From contig JAUWIU010000010.1 of assembly GCA_030608075.1 (NCBI GenBank), forward strand, positions 1 through 34,078: DNA of 34,078 nucleotides. The letters run 5' to 3'. The translations under genes and the position numbers were made by a program. Within the stretch, counting starts at the first letter, position 1. The number at the start of each line of letters is the position of its first letter. Below, piece after piece: positions 7,310-15,007 of this stretch. The notes under the pieces were generated by a model. It worked only from the letters and a program-made list of their open reading frames with translations, was not told where the DNA came from and did no database searches. The DNA comes from Phycisphaerae bacterium. GTDB lineage: Bacteria; Planctomycetota; Phycisphaerae; Sedimentisphaerales; Anaerobacaceae.

Positions 7310-7364
7310 GAACTCTTTAGAAAAACTACGAACCTTTTTGCCAAAAGATACATTTTTTCAGTAA
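7230..7364 (+). CDS. Possible 44-residue small protein
   Basis: An ATG at 7230 follows GGAGGAGGGTG closely and opens a frame starting MKSILIQRLPDKPSLL and ending KDTFFQ. It is basic and hydrophilic with no membrane helix or known motif. The binding site is good, but the codon usage is A/T-rich unlike the neighbours, and the same segment may instead be an antisense small RNA. Weak call. Confidence 0.2.
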   Translation: MKSILIQRLPDKPSLLTTFMYIEQRTENSLEKLRTFLPKDTFFQ

Positions 7365-7407
7365 GAAAACTAATGGTTTTTATTATTTTTTTCATATTTT
7401 GCCGAAA

Positions 7408-7424
7408 TGGCCGAAATTCGGCCA
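7408..7424. promoter_or_regulatory. 17-bp palindrome upstream of panB
   Basis: TGGCCGAA-A-TTCGGCCA is a perfect inverted repeat with 8-base arms about a single central base. A direct echo (GCCGAAAT) precedes it at 7401. It lies in A/T-rich sequence about 95 bases before the panB start codon and could be an operator. No known regulator can be named. Confidence 0.3.
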
Positions 7425-7518
7425 AAAATCCAATGATTTTACGCTTGCTAAAGCCGTTGTGTTCTCCTATTTTAACCAAAGAACTGTTATTTATTTGCTT
7501 CGACGAAGAAAAGCTGAA

Positions 7519-8373
7519 ATGGATACGAGAATTACCATTGCGGATTTGGTGTCGGCCAAACAGCAAAATCGAAAGATTGTGGCCGTTAGCTGCTACGACT
7601 ACACAACGGCCAAGCTGGTCTCGCAGGCCGATGTGCAAATGATACTGGTGGGGGATTCAGCAGCTCAGCTTGGGTTAGGCTACGACTCGACGCTGCCGGC
7701 AACGATGGATTTTATGGTCAGCCTGACGGCAGCGGTGCGGCGCGGGGCTCCTAATGTATACCTCGTGGCTGATATGCCGTTTCTGTCGTACCAGGCGGGA
7801 ATCAATGAAGCAGTGAAAAATGCCGGACGGTTCGTTACCGAGGCGGGTGCGCAAATGGTAAAAATCGAAGCAACGGATGCGTATCTGGATGTGATAAAAG
7901 CGGTCAGCAATGCGGGTATGGCCGTGATGGCCCATATTGGCATAAGGCCACAAAGTATCGGCAAGATAGGCAAGTTTAAAGCTGAAGCCACAACGTCAGA
8001 GATGGCGTTGGAATTGACAGGACTTTCAGCGCAGATGGTCGAGGCTGGTGCGTGCTCCCTGCTGCTTGAAGGTACGGCCGCTGAGGTAGCTGAGATTATC
8101 ACTAAGCGCTGCGAAGTACCAGTGATAGGCTGCGGCTCGGGGCCGGCGTGCGACGGACAGATACTGCTTGCGCACGATATCTTAGGCCTGACACAGGGGC
8201 AAACACCGAAATTTGTAAAGACGTACGGCAATTCCGCCGGCATTACAATCGAAGCAATCGCCGAGTACAGTAAAGAAGTCCAGGCAGGACAATTCCCGGA
8301 CAGGGGGCATAGCTATCATATGAAAACAGGGGAACTCGAGCGGCTGCGGGAATTCCTACAGGGCAGAGCTTAA
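7519..8373 (+). CDS. panB: 3-methyl-2-oxobutanoate hydroxymethyltransferase
   Basis: Ketopantoate hydroxymethyltransferase, the first committed enzyme of pantothenate and coenzyme A synthesis. It transfers a one-carbon unit from methylene-tetrahydrofolate to 2-oxoisovalerate in the cytoplasm. Family marks are visible: VAVSCYDYTTAKL near the start, the metal-site region VGDSAAQLGLGYDSTLPATMDF, the VKIEA strand and HIGIRPQS, and VIGCGSGPACDGQIL. Length is 284 residues, usual for the family. ATG 7519 is chosen because it gives the standard N-terminus; upstream the frame is open to a TTG at 7399 but through non-conserved A/T-rich sequence. The binding site (GAAGAAAAG) is weak. panC and panD are not nearby. 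Confidence 0.95.
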   Translation: MDTRITIADLVSAKQQNRKIVAVSCYDYTTAKLVSQADVQMILVGDSAAQLGLGYDSTLPATMDFMVSLTAAVRRGAPNVYLVADMPFLSYQAGINEAVKNAGRFVTEAGAQMVKIEATDAYLDVIKAVSNAGMAVMAHIGIRPQSIGKIGKFKAEATTSEMALELTGLSAQMVEAGACSLLLEGTAAEVAEIITKRCEVPVIGCGSGPACDGQILLAHDILGLTQGQTPKFVKTYGNSAGITIEAIAEYSKEVQAGQFPDRGHSYHMKTGELERLREFLQGRA

Positions 8374-8598
8374 TCGGCGGAGGCACTTTCCTTCATACCG
8401 CTGCGATTAAGTCGGAGGAACTAATAAGAGCTATTTTCTGCGTGTGAAGGTGGATTATTTCCAACCGCAGCATATAATTTGGGGCGGTATCCGGGATTGG
8501 CAGAAGCGAAGCAGCAAGAGATACGAAGCAATACAAATGCCTTATGTGCGGATATATTTACGGTCTCGGCTGTTTGTGAACAAGAGCAGGAAATGCAG

Positions 8599-10347
8599 AT
8601 GCTACATTCTAATCGGCATCGGATAATCGTCGTTGGGCTGTGCTGGATTATGCCGGCAGCTCTCTTTGCAGAAGGCTGTTTCGCTGCTGCACCGATATTG
8701 GCCAATGCGCCGTATGAGCCGCCGGGGACCATCCTGCAGTCTGATTGGCAGCAGGTGCCGGCCGGTCTGCACGGGGCATTCGGCAGTACCGACCGGCACT
8801 ACGAACGCCATAAGGCGCCCGATACCGATGGTTCGACGGCCTGGTCAGGTGCAGGCTGGCGCCGCGAGCGGGTCAGCGCCCAGATAGTTGTCTGGACGGC
8901 AGCCGGTGCTGAGCAGGTGCGAATTACAACCGGGCCGCTGCGAGGCAAAGATGCCAGCCATATTCCCGCCTCGTCTGTGCGTGCCCGATTTGTCCGTTAC
9001 GTATTAGCGAATGGAAAGCTTATACCCGACGTCCTCGACACCATCGAGCGGCTTGATATTGCCGCGCAAACAACTCGGCCAATCTGGCTTTCAATAGATG
9101 TGCCGGACAAGACGGAGCCCGGCGTGTATCACGGCAAAATCAACGTTGTGTCGAAGACGGATGCACCACTTACATTCAACATCGAGCTCGAAGTTTTGCC
9201 AATGACGCTGCCGCTGCCATCCGAATGGTCGTTTCACCTTGACCTGTGGCAAAATCCCTGGGCTGTTGCCCGCTACCATCGTGTTGAGCCCTGGTCTAAA
9301 GAGCACTGGCAATTGCTCGAGCCTCACCTTCGCATGTTAGCCGAAGCCGGCCAGAAATGCCTGACGACAACGATTGTGTATCGGCCGTGGGGCACGCAGA
9401 CTTATGACCCCCACGGCACAATGGTCAGATGGATTCGCAGAGCCGACGGCAGATGGCTCTACGACTACCACGTTTTCGACGAGTACGTAAAGTTTGGCGC
9501 CAAGTGCGGTATTACCAGGCAAATCAACTGCTATTCGATGGTGCCCTGGACCAACAGGTTTCGTTACTTTGACCAGGCGACGGGCAATTACAACTTCATC
9601 AAGGCCCAGCCCGGCACGGTCGAGTATGAAAGACATTGGCGGCCATTCATCAAGGATTTTGTAAAACACTTAAAACAAAAAGGCTGGCTTGAAAAAACCA
9701 CCATAGCGATGGACGAGCGACCTCTTGCCACCATGCGGAAGGTCATCGCTTTTGTGAAAGAAAACGCCCCGGAGCTTAAGCTGTCTCTGGCGGTAAATTA
9801 TCAGCCCAAAGCCAGGATTGACGTATATGATTTGTCGGCAGCTATTGGCCATCCTCTCGAAGCTTCTTTTATCAGGCAGCGGACCGAACAGTCGCGGCCT
9901 ACTACGTTTTACGTCTGTTGCGGCCCTGCCCGGCCGAATACCTTTCCCTGCTCACCGCCGGCCCAATCAACGTGGATGGGCTGGTATGCTGCTGGGCGGG
10001 GCTACAGCGGCTTCCTGCGGTGGGCCTATGATAGTTGGGTGGCCGAGCCGCTGTACGACACCAGCCATGTCACCTGGACCGCCGGGGACTGTTTTCTGGT
10101 TTATCCCGGCCGGCGGAGCTCGATAAGGTTTGAACGACTTCGTGAGGGTATTGCGGACTACGAAAAGATTCGCATCCTTCGTCAAGAGCTGCAAACGGAT
10201 AGTAATCCGAAGTCCAGGGCCGCCTTGAAACGGCTCGACAGCGTACTGGCGGAGTTCACATTTAAATCTGCGCAGAAACAGCCTTGTGCAGATGCAGTCA
10301 ACGCTGGGAAAAAGCTGCTCACAGAACTTTGCCGAAAATTTCAGTAA
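8599..10347 (+). CDS. Secreted glycoside hydrolase, GH123/DUF4091-like
   Basis: A 582-residue exported protein with a signal peptide (MLHSNRHRIIVVGLCWIMPAALFAEG). Residues 60-200 are a beta-rich domain ending in VYHGKINVVS...FNIELEVLPMTLP, typical of the N-terminal domain of GH123. A TIM-barrel region follows, with a DE pair at residues 372-373 (IAMDERPL), the position where GH123 beta-N-acetylgalactosaminidases carry their catalytic Asp-Glu pair. The C-terminus (GFLRWAYDSWV...FERLREGIADYEKIRIL) is DUF4091-like. Start: ATG 8599 with AGCAGG 8 bases before; ATG 8593 is too close to it. GH123 acts on N-acetylgalactosamine-containing glycans, but the substrate here is not proven. It stands alone, with no transporter next to it. 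Confidence 0.8.
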   Translation: MLHSNRHRIIVVGLCWIMPAALFAEGCFAAAPILANAPYEPPGTILQSDWQQVPAGLHGAFGSTDRHYERHKAPDTDGSTAWSGAGWRRERVSAQIVVWTAAGAEQVRITTGPLRGKDASHIPASSVRARFVRYVLANGKLIPDVLDTIERLDIAAQTTRPIWLSIDVPDKTEPGVYHGKINVVSKTDAPLTFNIELEVLPMTLPLPSEWSFHLDLWQNPWAVARYHRVEPWSKEHWQLLEPHLRMLAEAGQKCLTTTIVYRPWGTQTYDPHGTMVRWIRRADGRWLYDYHVFDEYVKFGAKCGITRQINCYSMVPWTNRFRYFDQATGNYNFIKAQPGTVEYERHWRPFIKDFVKHLKQKGWLEKTTIAMDERPLATMRKVIAFVKENAPELKLSLAVNYQPKARIDVYDLSAAIGHPLEASFIRQRTEQSRPTTFYVCCGPARPNTFPCSPPAQSTWMGWYAAGRGYSGFLRWAYDSWVAEPLYDTSHVTWTAGDCFLVYPGRRSSIRFERLREGIADYEKIRILRQELQTDSNPKSRAALKRLDSVLAEFTFKSAQKQPCADAVNAGKKLLTELCRKFQ

Positions 10348-10380
10348 ACCCCGAAAAAAACGTGAGCATTTTGAACCTTA

Positions 10381-10411
10381 TGTTATAATATGAGTATATA
10401 GTCATATAGTC
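10381..10411 (+). promoter_or_regulatory. Promoter and probable ArsR operator
   Basis: An extended -10, TG-T-TATAAT, lies at 10381-10389. Directly downstream is the inverted repeat ATATGA (10388-10393)-N8-TCATAT (10402-10407), with the direct repeat ATATAGTC ATATAGTC at 10396-10411. A/T-rich dyads of this kind overlapping the promoter are the usual binding sites of ArsR/SmtB repressors. Binding by the product of the following gene would block the start site. Confidence 0.7.
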
Positions 10412-10432
10412 ACCTAACAAAGGACCGATGAC

Positions 10433-10762
10433 ATGTTAAACAAAAAGAAACAGTTGTTGTTCGAAAAGCAGGCACAAATCGCAAAGGCGATAGCCCACCC
10501 GCTGCGAATTGCTATCGTGAACTACCTCAGAAACGGACCGCAGTGTGTTTGCGATATCGCAGAACAGGTTGGCTCTGAAAGGTCAAATGTCTCGCGCCAC
10601 CTTTCAGTTATGGTTTCCGCCGGTGTGCTGGAGTATCGCAAAGACGGGCTTAAGGTTATTTACAAGCTTAAGACGCCCTGCATCCTCGAATTCTTTTCGT
10701 GCGTTACCCGCGTTTTGAAGCAGCAGGCCAGGGATAATGAAAAGTTGCTGAAGGTCTTGTAG
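10433..10762 (+). CDS. arsR: ArsR/SmtB family metal(loid)-responsive repressor
   Basis: A 109-residue winged helix-turn-helix protein. LRIAIVNYLRNGPQCVCDIAEQV carries the CVCD motif in helix alpha3, where ArsR proteins bind As(III)/Sb(III) through cysteines. The recognition helix is SERSNVSRHLSVMVSAGVLEYRKDGLKVIYKL. Family action: the apo form represses its promoter, and metalloid binding releases it. A self-complementary operator sits in its own promoter. ATG 10433 follows AAAGGA by 8 bases. It is the first gene of an eleven-gene plus-strand run ending with the ACR3 exporter and a small thioredoxin, so arsenite is the likely signal. Confidence 0.9.
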   Translation: MLNKKKQLLFEKQAQIAKAIAHPLRIAIVNYLRNGPQCVCDIAEQVGSERSNVSRHLSVMVSAGVLEYRKDGLKVIYKLKTPCILEFFSCVTRVLKQQARDNEKLLKVL

Positions 10763-10884
10763 CCTGCAGCTGCACAGTCATGGCATCCGGGAACCTTTTG
10801 TCAAAGTATCCAAGCGGTGTTTGCCAACTGCGTGAGGGCCAATCAAAGTAACTTTGGCCAAGGTTTTTTGAAAGGCAGCAGAAC

Positions 10885-12195
10885 ATGAATCGTGAGTGGA
10901 AGATATTTGCCGGACTTGCCACGATTTTTGTCGTATTTTATGCCTTGCCGCTTAGTAACCCAAAGATTCAGGAGGCCATCCAGGAGGCCTTTCGATTGCT
11001 TCAGTGGTACGCGCGTAACCATACATTAACCTGCATTGTGCCGGCATTGTTCATTGCAGGAGCCATCATCACTTTCCTGTCGCAAGGCTCTGTAATGCGG
11101 TATCTTGGCCCGAAGTCCAACCCTGTTCTGGCCTACGCAGTGGCATCGGTCGCCGGTTGTGTTGTGGCGGTCTGCTCGTGCAGCGTTCTGCCCATGTTTG
11201 CGGGCATTTACCACCTTGGTGCAGGTCTGGGGCCGGCATCGGCCTTTCTATATTCAGGGCCGGCCATAAATATTCTTGCGATTTTCTTAAGCGCGCGAGT
11301 TGTGGGCCTGTCCATCGGTGTCGGTAGGGCTGTCGGCGCTGTGGTCTTCTCAGTGGTTATAGGACTGCTCATGGCAGCGGTGTTCCGTAAAGGTGAGCGC
11401 GCAAAATCTGAAGCCGCCCTCCAAATGCCCGAGCCCGAAAAACCCCATCGTCATATTGGCAAAACAGCGATTTTTCTTGCATCCATGATTTTGTTTCTCG
11501 TGTTCAGTGACTGGTTCAACCCCGGCAACGTGGTAGTGCGAACGACTGACGGCCGGGAATTCAAAGCCGTTGTCATCAACGAGATGAAAGACTCAATTCG
11601 TTTCCAGCTTGAGGAAGAAGTCGGGTCAGCCAAGAAGGGTGATAAGATAACGCTGCCTAAAACAGAAATTTCTGAAGTGCAGGAGCAAAAGACCTGGGTT
11701 ATTGCCATCCATCACATTCGCTGGTATTTGGCAGGCCTGTGCGGGTTGGCAGTACTGATTATGACATGGCTCTGGTTCGGCCGCGATGAAATCCATGAAT
11801 GGATGGGCAACACATGGAACTTCGCCAAGCTGCTCGTGCCGCTGCTGTATGGTGGTGTATTTGCGGTTGGCTTTGTAAGTGTGTTGCTGCCCGAAAAGCA
11901 GGTCGCGCAGTTGGTAGGCGACAATAGCCTGAGAGCTAATCTCGTAGCCAGTGTTATTGGTGCGTTCTGGTACTTCGCAACGCTAACCGAAATTCCTATC
12001 ACGCAGGCGCTGATGAAACTTGGTATGCACCATGGCCCGGTCCTGGCCCTGCTGCTGGCCGGCCCCGCCTTGTCGCTGCCAAACATCCTTGTCATCCGCA
12101 AGGTTATGGGAAATAGCAAGACAGTTGTGTTCATCTTGCTTGTGGTCGTGATGTCCACCATTGTTGGTATGTTCTTCGGTACGCTTTGGGGGTAA
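10885..12195 (+). CDS. Membrane permease of the ArsP/SO_0444 (DUF318) family
   Basis: A 436-residue membrane protein with about nine helices. The signature VCSCSVLPMFAGIYHLGAGLGPA in the third helix region, with two cysteines spaced CSC, and the FLYSGPAINI motif are typical of the DUF318 permease family, which includes the organoarsenical exporter ArsP and SO_0444-type metal exporters. The second half repeats the fold (LPEKQVAQLVGD...GPALSLPNILVI). Between the halves is a soluble insert of about 55 residues (VVVRTTDGREFKAVV...), probably a small beta domain. It is 122 bases from arsR and the first structural gene of the cassette. A role in exporting an arsenical is inferred from family and position. 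Confidence 0.85.
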   Translation: MNREWKIFAGLATIFVVFYALPLSNPKIQEAIQEAFRLLQWYARNHTLTCIVPALFIAGAIITFLSQGSVMRYLGPKSNPVLAYAVASVAGCVVAVCSCSVLPMFAGIYHLGAGLGPASAFLYSGPAINILAIFLSARVVGLSIGVGRAVGAVVFSVVIGLLMAAVFRKGERAKSEAALQMPEPEKPHRHIGKTAIFLASMILFLVFSDWFNPGNVVVRTTDGREFKAVVINEMKDSIRFQLEEEVGSAKKGDKITLPKTEISEVQEQKTWVIAIHHIRWYLAGLCGLAVLIMTWLWFGRDEIHEWMGNTWNFAKLLVPLLYGGVFAVGFVSVLLPEKQVAQLVGDNSLRANLVASVIGAFWYFATLTEIPITQALMKLGMHHGPVLALLLAGPALSLPNILVIRKVMGNSKTVVFILLVVVMSTIVGMFFGTLWG

Positions 12196-12276
12196 ATCGG
12201 AAAAGGTATGAGCAGGCAAGTGCGAGCCTTGCTATCCTCTTTTCGGAAAAACGTGTGATTTACAGGAGGATTCAAT

Positions 12277-12510
12277 ATGAAAAAAATACAAATTCTTGGA
12301 ACTGGTTGTCCTAAGTGTAAAAAACTTGCAGAAAACGTGGAAACTGCCACTAAAGAACTGGGTATTGAATATGACATTGAGAAGGTTACAGAAATCAATG
12401 AGATTATGAAGATGGGTATAATGTTGACCCCCGCCCTTGCAATAGATGGAATCGTGAAAGTTGCCGGCAAAGTCGTTTCACCCGATGATATAAAGGCAAT
12501 GCTTTCTTAA
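12277..12510 (+). CDS. Small thioredoxin-fold protein (redox-active disulfide type)
   Basis: A 77-residue protein of the thioredoxin-like family typified by MTH895/TM0996. The active site is the exposed CPKC at residues 11-14 in GTGCPKCKKLAENV, and the cis-proline element is MLTPALAIDG. Such proteins carry electrons to partner disulfides in the cytoplasm. A strong ribosome binding site (AGGAGG) precedes ATG. A copy about 71% identical lies at 17515-17748, at the far end of the cassette. A plausible role is as reductant for an arsenate-reducing or metal-delivery step, because no ArsC is present. Confidence 0.88.
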   Translation: MKKIQILGTGCPKCKKLAENVETATKELGIEYDIEKVTEINEIMKMGIMLTPALAIDGIVKVAGKVVSPDDIKAMLS

Positions 12511-12551
12511 TAAAATCCAGAGAATAGTTAAGAACGAAAGGATTACGTACT

Positions 12552-12593
12552 ATGAGTCAGGAAAATTCATGTTAATGTTCAGGCGGGCCAAAA
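12552..12593 (+). other. N-terminal codons of the DGC gene, broken by an in-frame TAA
   Basis: ATG at 12552, 9 bases after AAAGGA, opens a frame reading M-S-Q-E-N-S-C-stop-C-S-G-G-P-K and continuing directly into the DGC protein at 12594. Related DGC proteins begin with just such a C-x-C-S-G-G segment, so the TAA at 12573-12575 interrupts a real gene. A change such as TCA to TAA would explain it. Confidence 0.8.
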
Positions 12594-12926
12594 TTGATTT
12601 TTGCTTGTAGCAGCGCAATTGATGTCGGAGAAATTTCTGCCCGAGCTGCAAGACAGTTGACCAAAGAAGGTATCGGAAAGATGTTCTGTACTGCCGGAAT
12701 CGGCGGACGCGTCAGCGGTATTATGAAAACGACTGAATCAGCGGAAAGAATTCTGGCCATTGACGGCTGCCCTTTGAACTGCGTTAAAAACAGTCTTGAA
12801 CAGGCGGGTTTCAATAAATTTCACCACTTGCAACTGTCTGACTTAGGCCTCGAGAAATGCAATAGTCCGGTTACAGAAGAAAATATCAGCAAGGTCGCTG
12901 CCAAAGGCAAGGAAATGATATCGTAA
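12594..12926 (+). CDS. DGC-domain putative zinc-binding protein (5' end interrupted)
   Basis: A 110-residue remainder of a DGC-domain protein. Visible motifs: LIFACSSAIDVGEISARAA near the start, MFCTAGIGGRVSGIM, and IDGCPLNCVKNSL, whose conserved D-G-C gives the family its name; the cysteines (ACS, FCT, DGC, NC) probably bind metal. Function of the family is not established, but it recurs near ArsF- and thioredoxin-like genes. The natural start lies at 12552, cut off by TAA. The only nearby restart is TTG 12594, with a weak SD-like AGGCGGG 7 bases upstream; otherwise the gene is dead. All downstream codons look intact, which fits a recent lesion, a sequencing error or restart. Confidence 0.7.
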   Translation: MIFACSSAIDVGEISARAARQLTKEGIGKMFCTAGIGGRVSGIMKTTESAERILAIDGCPLNCVKNSLEQAGFNKFHHLQLSDLGLEKCNSPVTEENISKVAAKGKEMIS

Positions 12927-12946
12927 AAAGAATCCAAAGAGATGTT

Positions 12947-13456
12947 ATGACAAAAAAAATAATTCTAACAGCTTGTTTTGCGCTGGCAGTGTCAATCTCC
13001 GGCTGCCAGGAGCATGTCTCGTCTGATTCTGCAGACGAGATGAAACATAGCTCTCTTGAAGCAGTTCGGGCCAATAAAGAGAGTAACGCTGTTAATACAG
13101 CTAATACTTCAGATAAAGACAGCCCAACTGTAATAGCTTATTATTTTCACCGAACTATGCGGTGTCCTACCTGTTTAGCAATCGAAGCTAATGCTGCTCG
13201 TGTCATTGAGGAAAATTTTTCACAACATATCGCGGATGGGACTCTTATGTGGATGCCATTTAATCTGGATGACCCAGGCAGCGAGAAATTTGAAAAGGAA
13301 TTTGATGTATCTGTCAGTACCCTGGTACTGGCAAAAACGGAAGACGGCAATCATACAGAATATAAAAAACTTGAGAAGGTCTGGGGCTTTATCGGTGATC
13401 CTGTGAAATTTGATAGTTATGTGCAAAAGGAGGTAAAGCAGTTTTTGGATGAGTAG
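12947..13456 (+). CDS. ArsF-like lipoprotein (nitroreductase-subunit-like, thioredoxin fold)
   Basis: A 169-residue exported lipoprotein: MTKKIILTACFALAVSISGC has a lipobox with C20. After a 40-residue linker comes YYFHRTMRCPTCLAIEANAARVIEENF, a thioredoxin-like strand-helix with a CPTC motif. This matches the family annotated as nitrophenyl compound nitroreductase subunit ArsF, which is found in arsenic operons. The later LVLAKTEDG and GFIGDPVKFDSYVQKEV fit the same fold. The name is historical; activity is unproven, and a periplasmic thiol-disulfide role is the more cautious reading. Its stop overlaps the start of the next frame by 8 bases, so translation may be coupled. Confidence 0.8.
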   Translation: MTKKIILTACFALAVSISGCQEHVSSDSADEMKHSSLEAVRANKESNAVNTANTSDKDSPTVIAYYFHRTMRCPTCLAIEANAARVIEENFSQHIADGTLMWMPFNLDDPGSEKFEKEFDVSVSTLVLAKTEDGNHTEYKKLEKVWGFIGDPVKFDSYVQKEVKQFLDE

Positions 13457-14084
13457 TTTACAAGTTGAGATTGTAATGCAGTGTCCCTGCAGCGGCGATG
13501 GCGGCGTTAATCCGTTATTGCTGCTTGCTGTGTTTGTGGGGGCATGGCTTTTGTTTAACTGGGTAAAAACGTTAATAAAATCTAAAGGAGTTTCGTTTAT
13601 GAATAAGGCAACAAAAATGGTAATTGTTATTGCCCTGGTTGTAATTGTAGGTATTGTTATTGCAATCAAGCAACAGGGGAAAAACTCAGCTTCAGCACCA
13701 GTTGTAGCGGCAAACTCAGATACAGTCACTGCTGCAGAAAAGGCTGCTGGTAATTCAAAGGATTCACCTGAGACAGAAAATCTGCCACAACTTGTAGATC
13801 TGGGGGCCGGCAAATGTATCCCCTGCAAAATGATGGCTCCGATGCTTGAGGAGTTGAAAGCCGAATATAAGGGTCGGCTTGAAGTAGCCGTTATTGATGT
13901 GTGGAAAAAACCTGATGAGGCTAAGAAATACGGTATTAAGATTATTCCCACACAGATATTCTATGATGCTTCAGGTAAAGAACTTTTCCGTCATGAAGGC
14001 TTCTTTTCGAAAGAAGATATTTTCCGTAAATGGAAAGAATTTGGTGTAAATCTTGAAAAAGGAACGAATAATGAAACGAATTAA
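13449..14084 (+). CDS. Membrane-anchored thioredoxin
   Basis: A thioredoxin-fold protein. The catalytic motif is CIPC in DLGAGKCIPCKMMAPMLEEL, and the cis-proline segment is IKIIPTQIFYDASGKELFRHEGFF, so the active site faces the outside of the inner membrane. Two starts are possible in the same frame. ATG 13449 gives 211 residues with two membrane helices, including NPLLLLAVFVGAWLLFNWV. ATG 13599 has a perfect AAAGGAG 7-8 bases upstream and gives 161 residues with one signal-anchor helix (MVIVIALVVIVGIVIAI); this is probably the main product. The gene lies next to CcdA, the usual electron donor for such membrane thioredoxins. Confidence 0.85.
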   Translation: MSSLQVEIVMQCPCSGDGGVNPLLLLAVFVGAWLLFNWVKTLIKSKGVSFMNKATKMVIVIALVVIVGIVIAIKQQGKNSASAPVVAANSDTVTAAEKAAGNSKDSPETENLPQLVDLGAGKCIPCKMMAPMLEELKAEYKGRLEVAVIDVWKKPDEAKKYGIKIIPTQIFYDASGKELFRHEGFFSKEDIFRKWKEFGVNLEKGTNNETN

Positions 14085-15006
14085 TTACAAATCATCGGCA
14101 ATAATAGCAGTATTACTGGCAGTCATTTCATGTTTTGCACAGGCTAACAATTTAAACAGCATCAAAACAGTAGAGCAACTCTATCCAAACCTTGCAGCCG
14201 GCGTGCTTACCTATGCAAAGGTTTCGGTACTGCCTGAAGGAGTCCTGCTTAAATCCAATGGCATAGAAATCAGTTCAAACGATATCGACAAGTCCATATC
14301 AGGACAACCTGAGCAATTCCAGGCTGAATTGAAAAAGAATGCATTCTTTGTTCTTGAGCAGGAAGCAACGGGGAAAATCCTTAAAAAAGTGGCTGCCCAA
14401 AAACTTCCCGAAAAGGGCAAAGATGTCAATTCGATGGATGATAATCATCTTGTACAGAGTTTCTTTGAAGAATTGACAAAGGATGTCAAGGTAACTGACA
14501 AAGATATAGAGACATTTTACAAGGAAAACGAAAGTATTTTCTGCAACACACCGTTGAAGAGCGTACGGAAACAGATCGAATCCTATGTAGTTCAGGACAA
14601 GAAACAGCGTTTTGTAGCTCAGTACATACAAATGCTTGGACAGAAACTTGAAATTGTAGTGTCAGATTCGTGGACAAAACAGCAAGCTGCAAATGCAAAA
14701 GATAATCCACTCGATAAGGCAAGAGCTACAGGTAAGCCAACACTTGCCATATTTAGTGCCGCAAGCTGCTGCGGGCCGGATAAGATGATTCCAATCAGAG
14801 ATGCCTTGCTGAAAAGATACGATACCAATATCAATATCGTTTATATTGAGCCAAGAAAAGAGCAGATTCTTGCCTCTCGTTACGGTATCCGAGCCATTCC
14901 TACTCAGGTTTTCTATGACAGCAAAGGCAGGGAATTTTTCCGCCACAGCGGCTTCTATTCTGAAAAAGATATAACCAATAAGTTAGGCGAAATGGGAGTT
15001 CATTAA
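14071..15006 (+). CDS. Exported SurA/PpiC-like protein fused to a thioredoxin domain
   Basis: A 311-residue protein with a signal peptide (MKRINYKSSAIIAVLLAVISCFAQA). Residues 50-190 read like the helical chaperone part of SurA/PpiC peptidyl-prolyl isomerases (NGIEISSNDIDKSISGQ..., VTDKDIETFYKENESIF), but no parvulin domain is visible. Residues 215-311 are a thioredoxin fold: KPTLAIFSAASCCGPDKM, then YGIRAIPTQVFYDSKGREFFRHSGFYSEKDI. The motif is SCCGPD: two adjacent cysteines in place of CxxC. The C-terminal half closely resembles the preceding thioredoxin, suggesting duplication. ATG 14071 overlaps the upstream stop by 14 bases and follows AAGGAAC, so translation is coupled. Confidence 0.75.
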   Translation: MKRINYKSSAIIAVLLAVISCFAQANNLNSIKTVEQLYPNLAAGVLTYAKVSVLPEGVLLKSNGIEISSNDIDKSISGQPEQFQAELKKNAFFVLEQEATGKILKKVAAQKLPEKGKDVNSMDDNHLVQSFFEELTKDVKVTDKDIETFYKENESIFCNTPLKSVRKQIESYVVQDKKQRFVAQYIQMLGQKLEIVVSDSWTKQQAANAKDNPLDKARATGKPTLAIFSAASCCGPDKMIPIRDALLKRYDTNINIVYIEPRKEQILASRYGIRAIPTQVFYDSKGREFFRHSGFYSEKDITNKLGEMGVH

Positions 15007-15007
15007 T

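Noticed and set aside
8374-8420. Hairpin around the panB stop codon (TAATCG...CGATTA)
   Set aside because: The stem is imperfect with a long loop and no T-run follows, so it is not supported as a terminator.
11712-12470. A 252-codon open frame on the minus strand
   Set aside because: It is antisense to the DUF318 permease and the first small thioredoxin and reads as low-complexity serine, threonine and proline sequence.
12573-12575. Stop codon in the DGC gene as a selenocysteine or pyrrolysine site
   Set aside because: The codon is TAA; those amino acids use TGA and TAG, and no SECIS-like or PYLIS-like structure was evident.
13220-13951. A 243-codon open frame on the minus strand
   Set aside because: It is the complement of the ArsF-like and thioredoxin genes and has no start signals.
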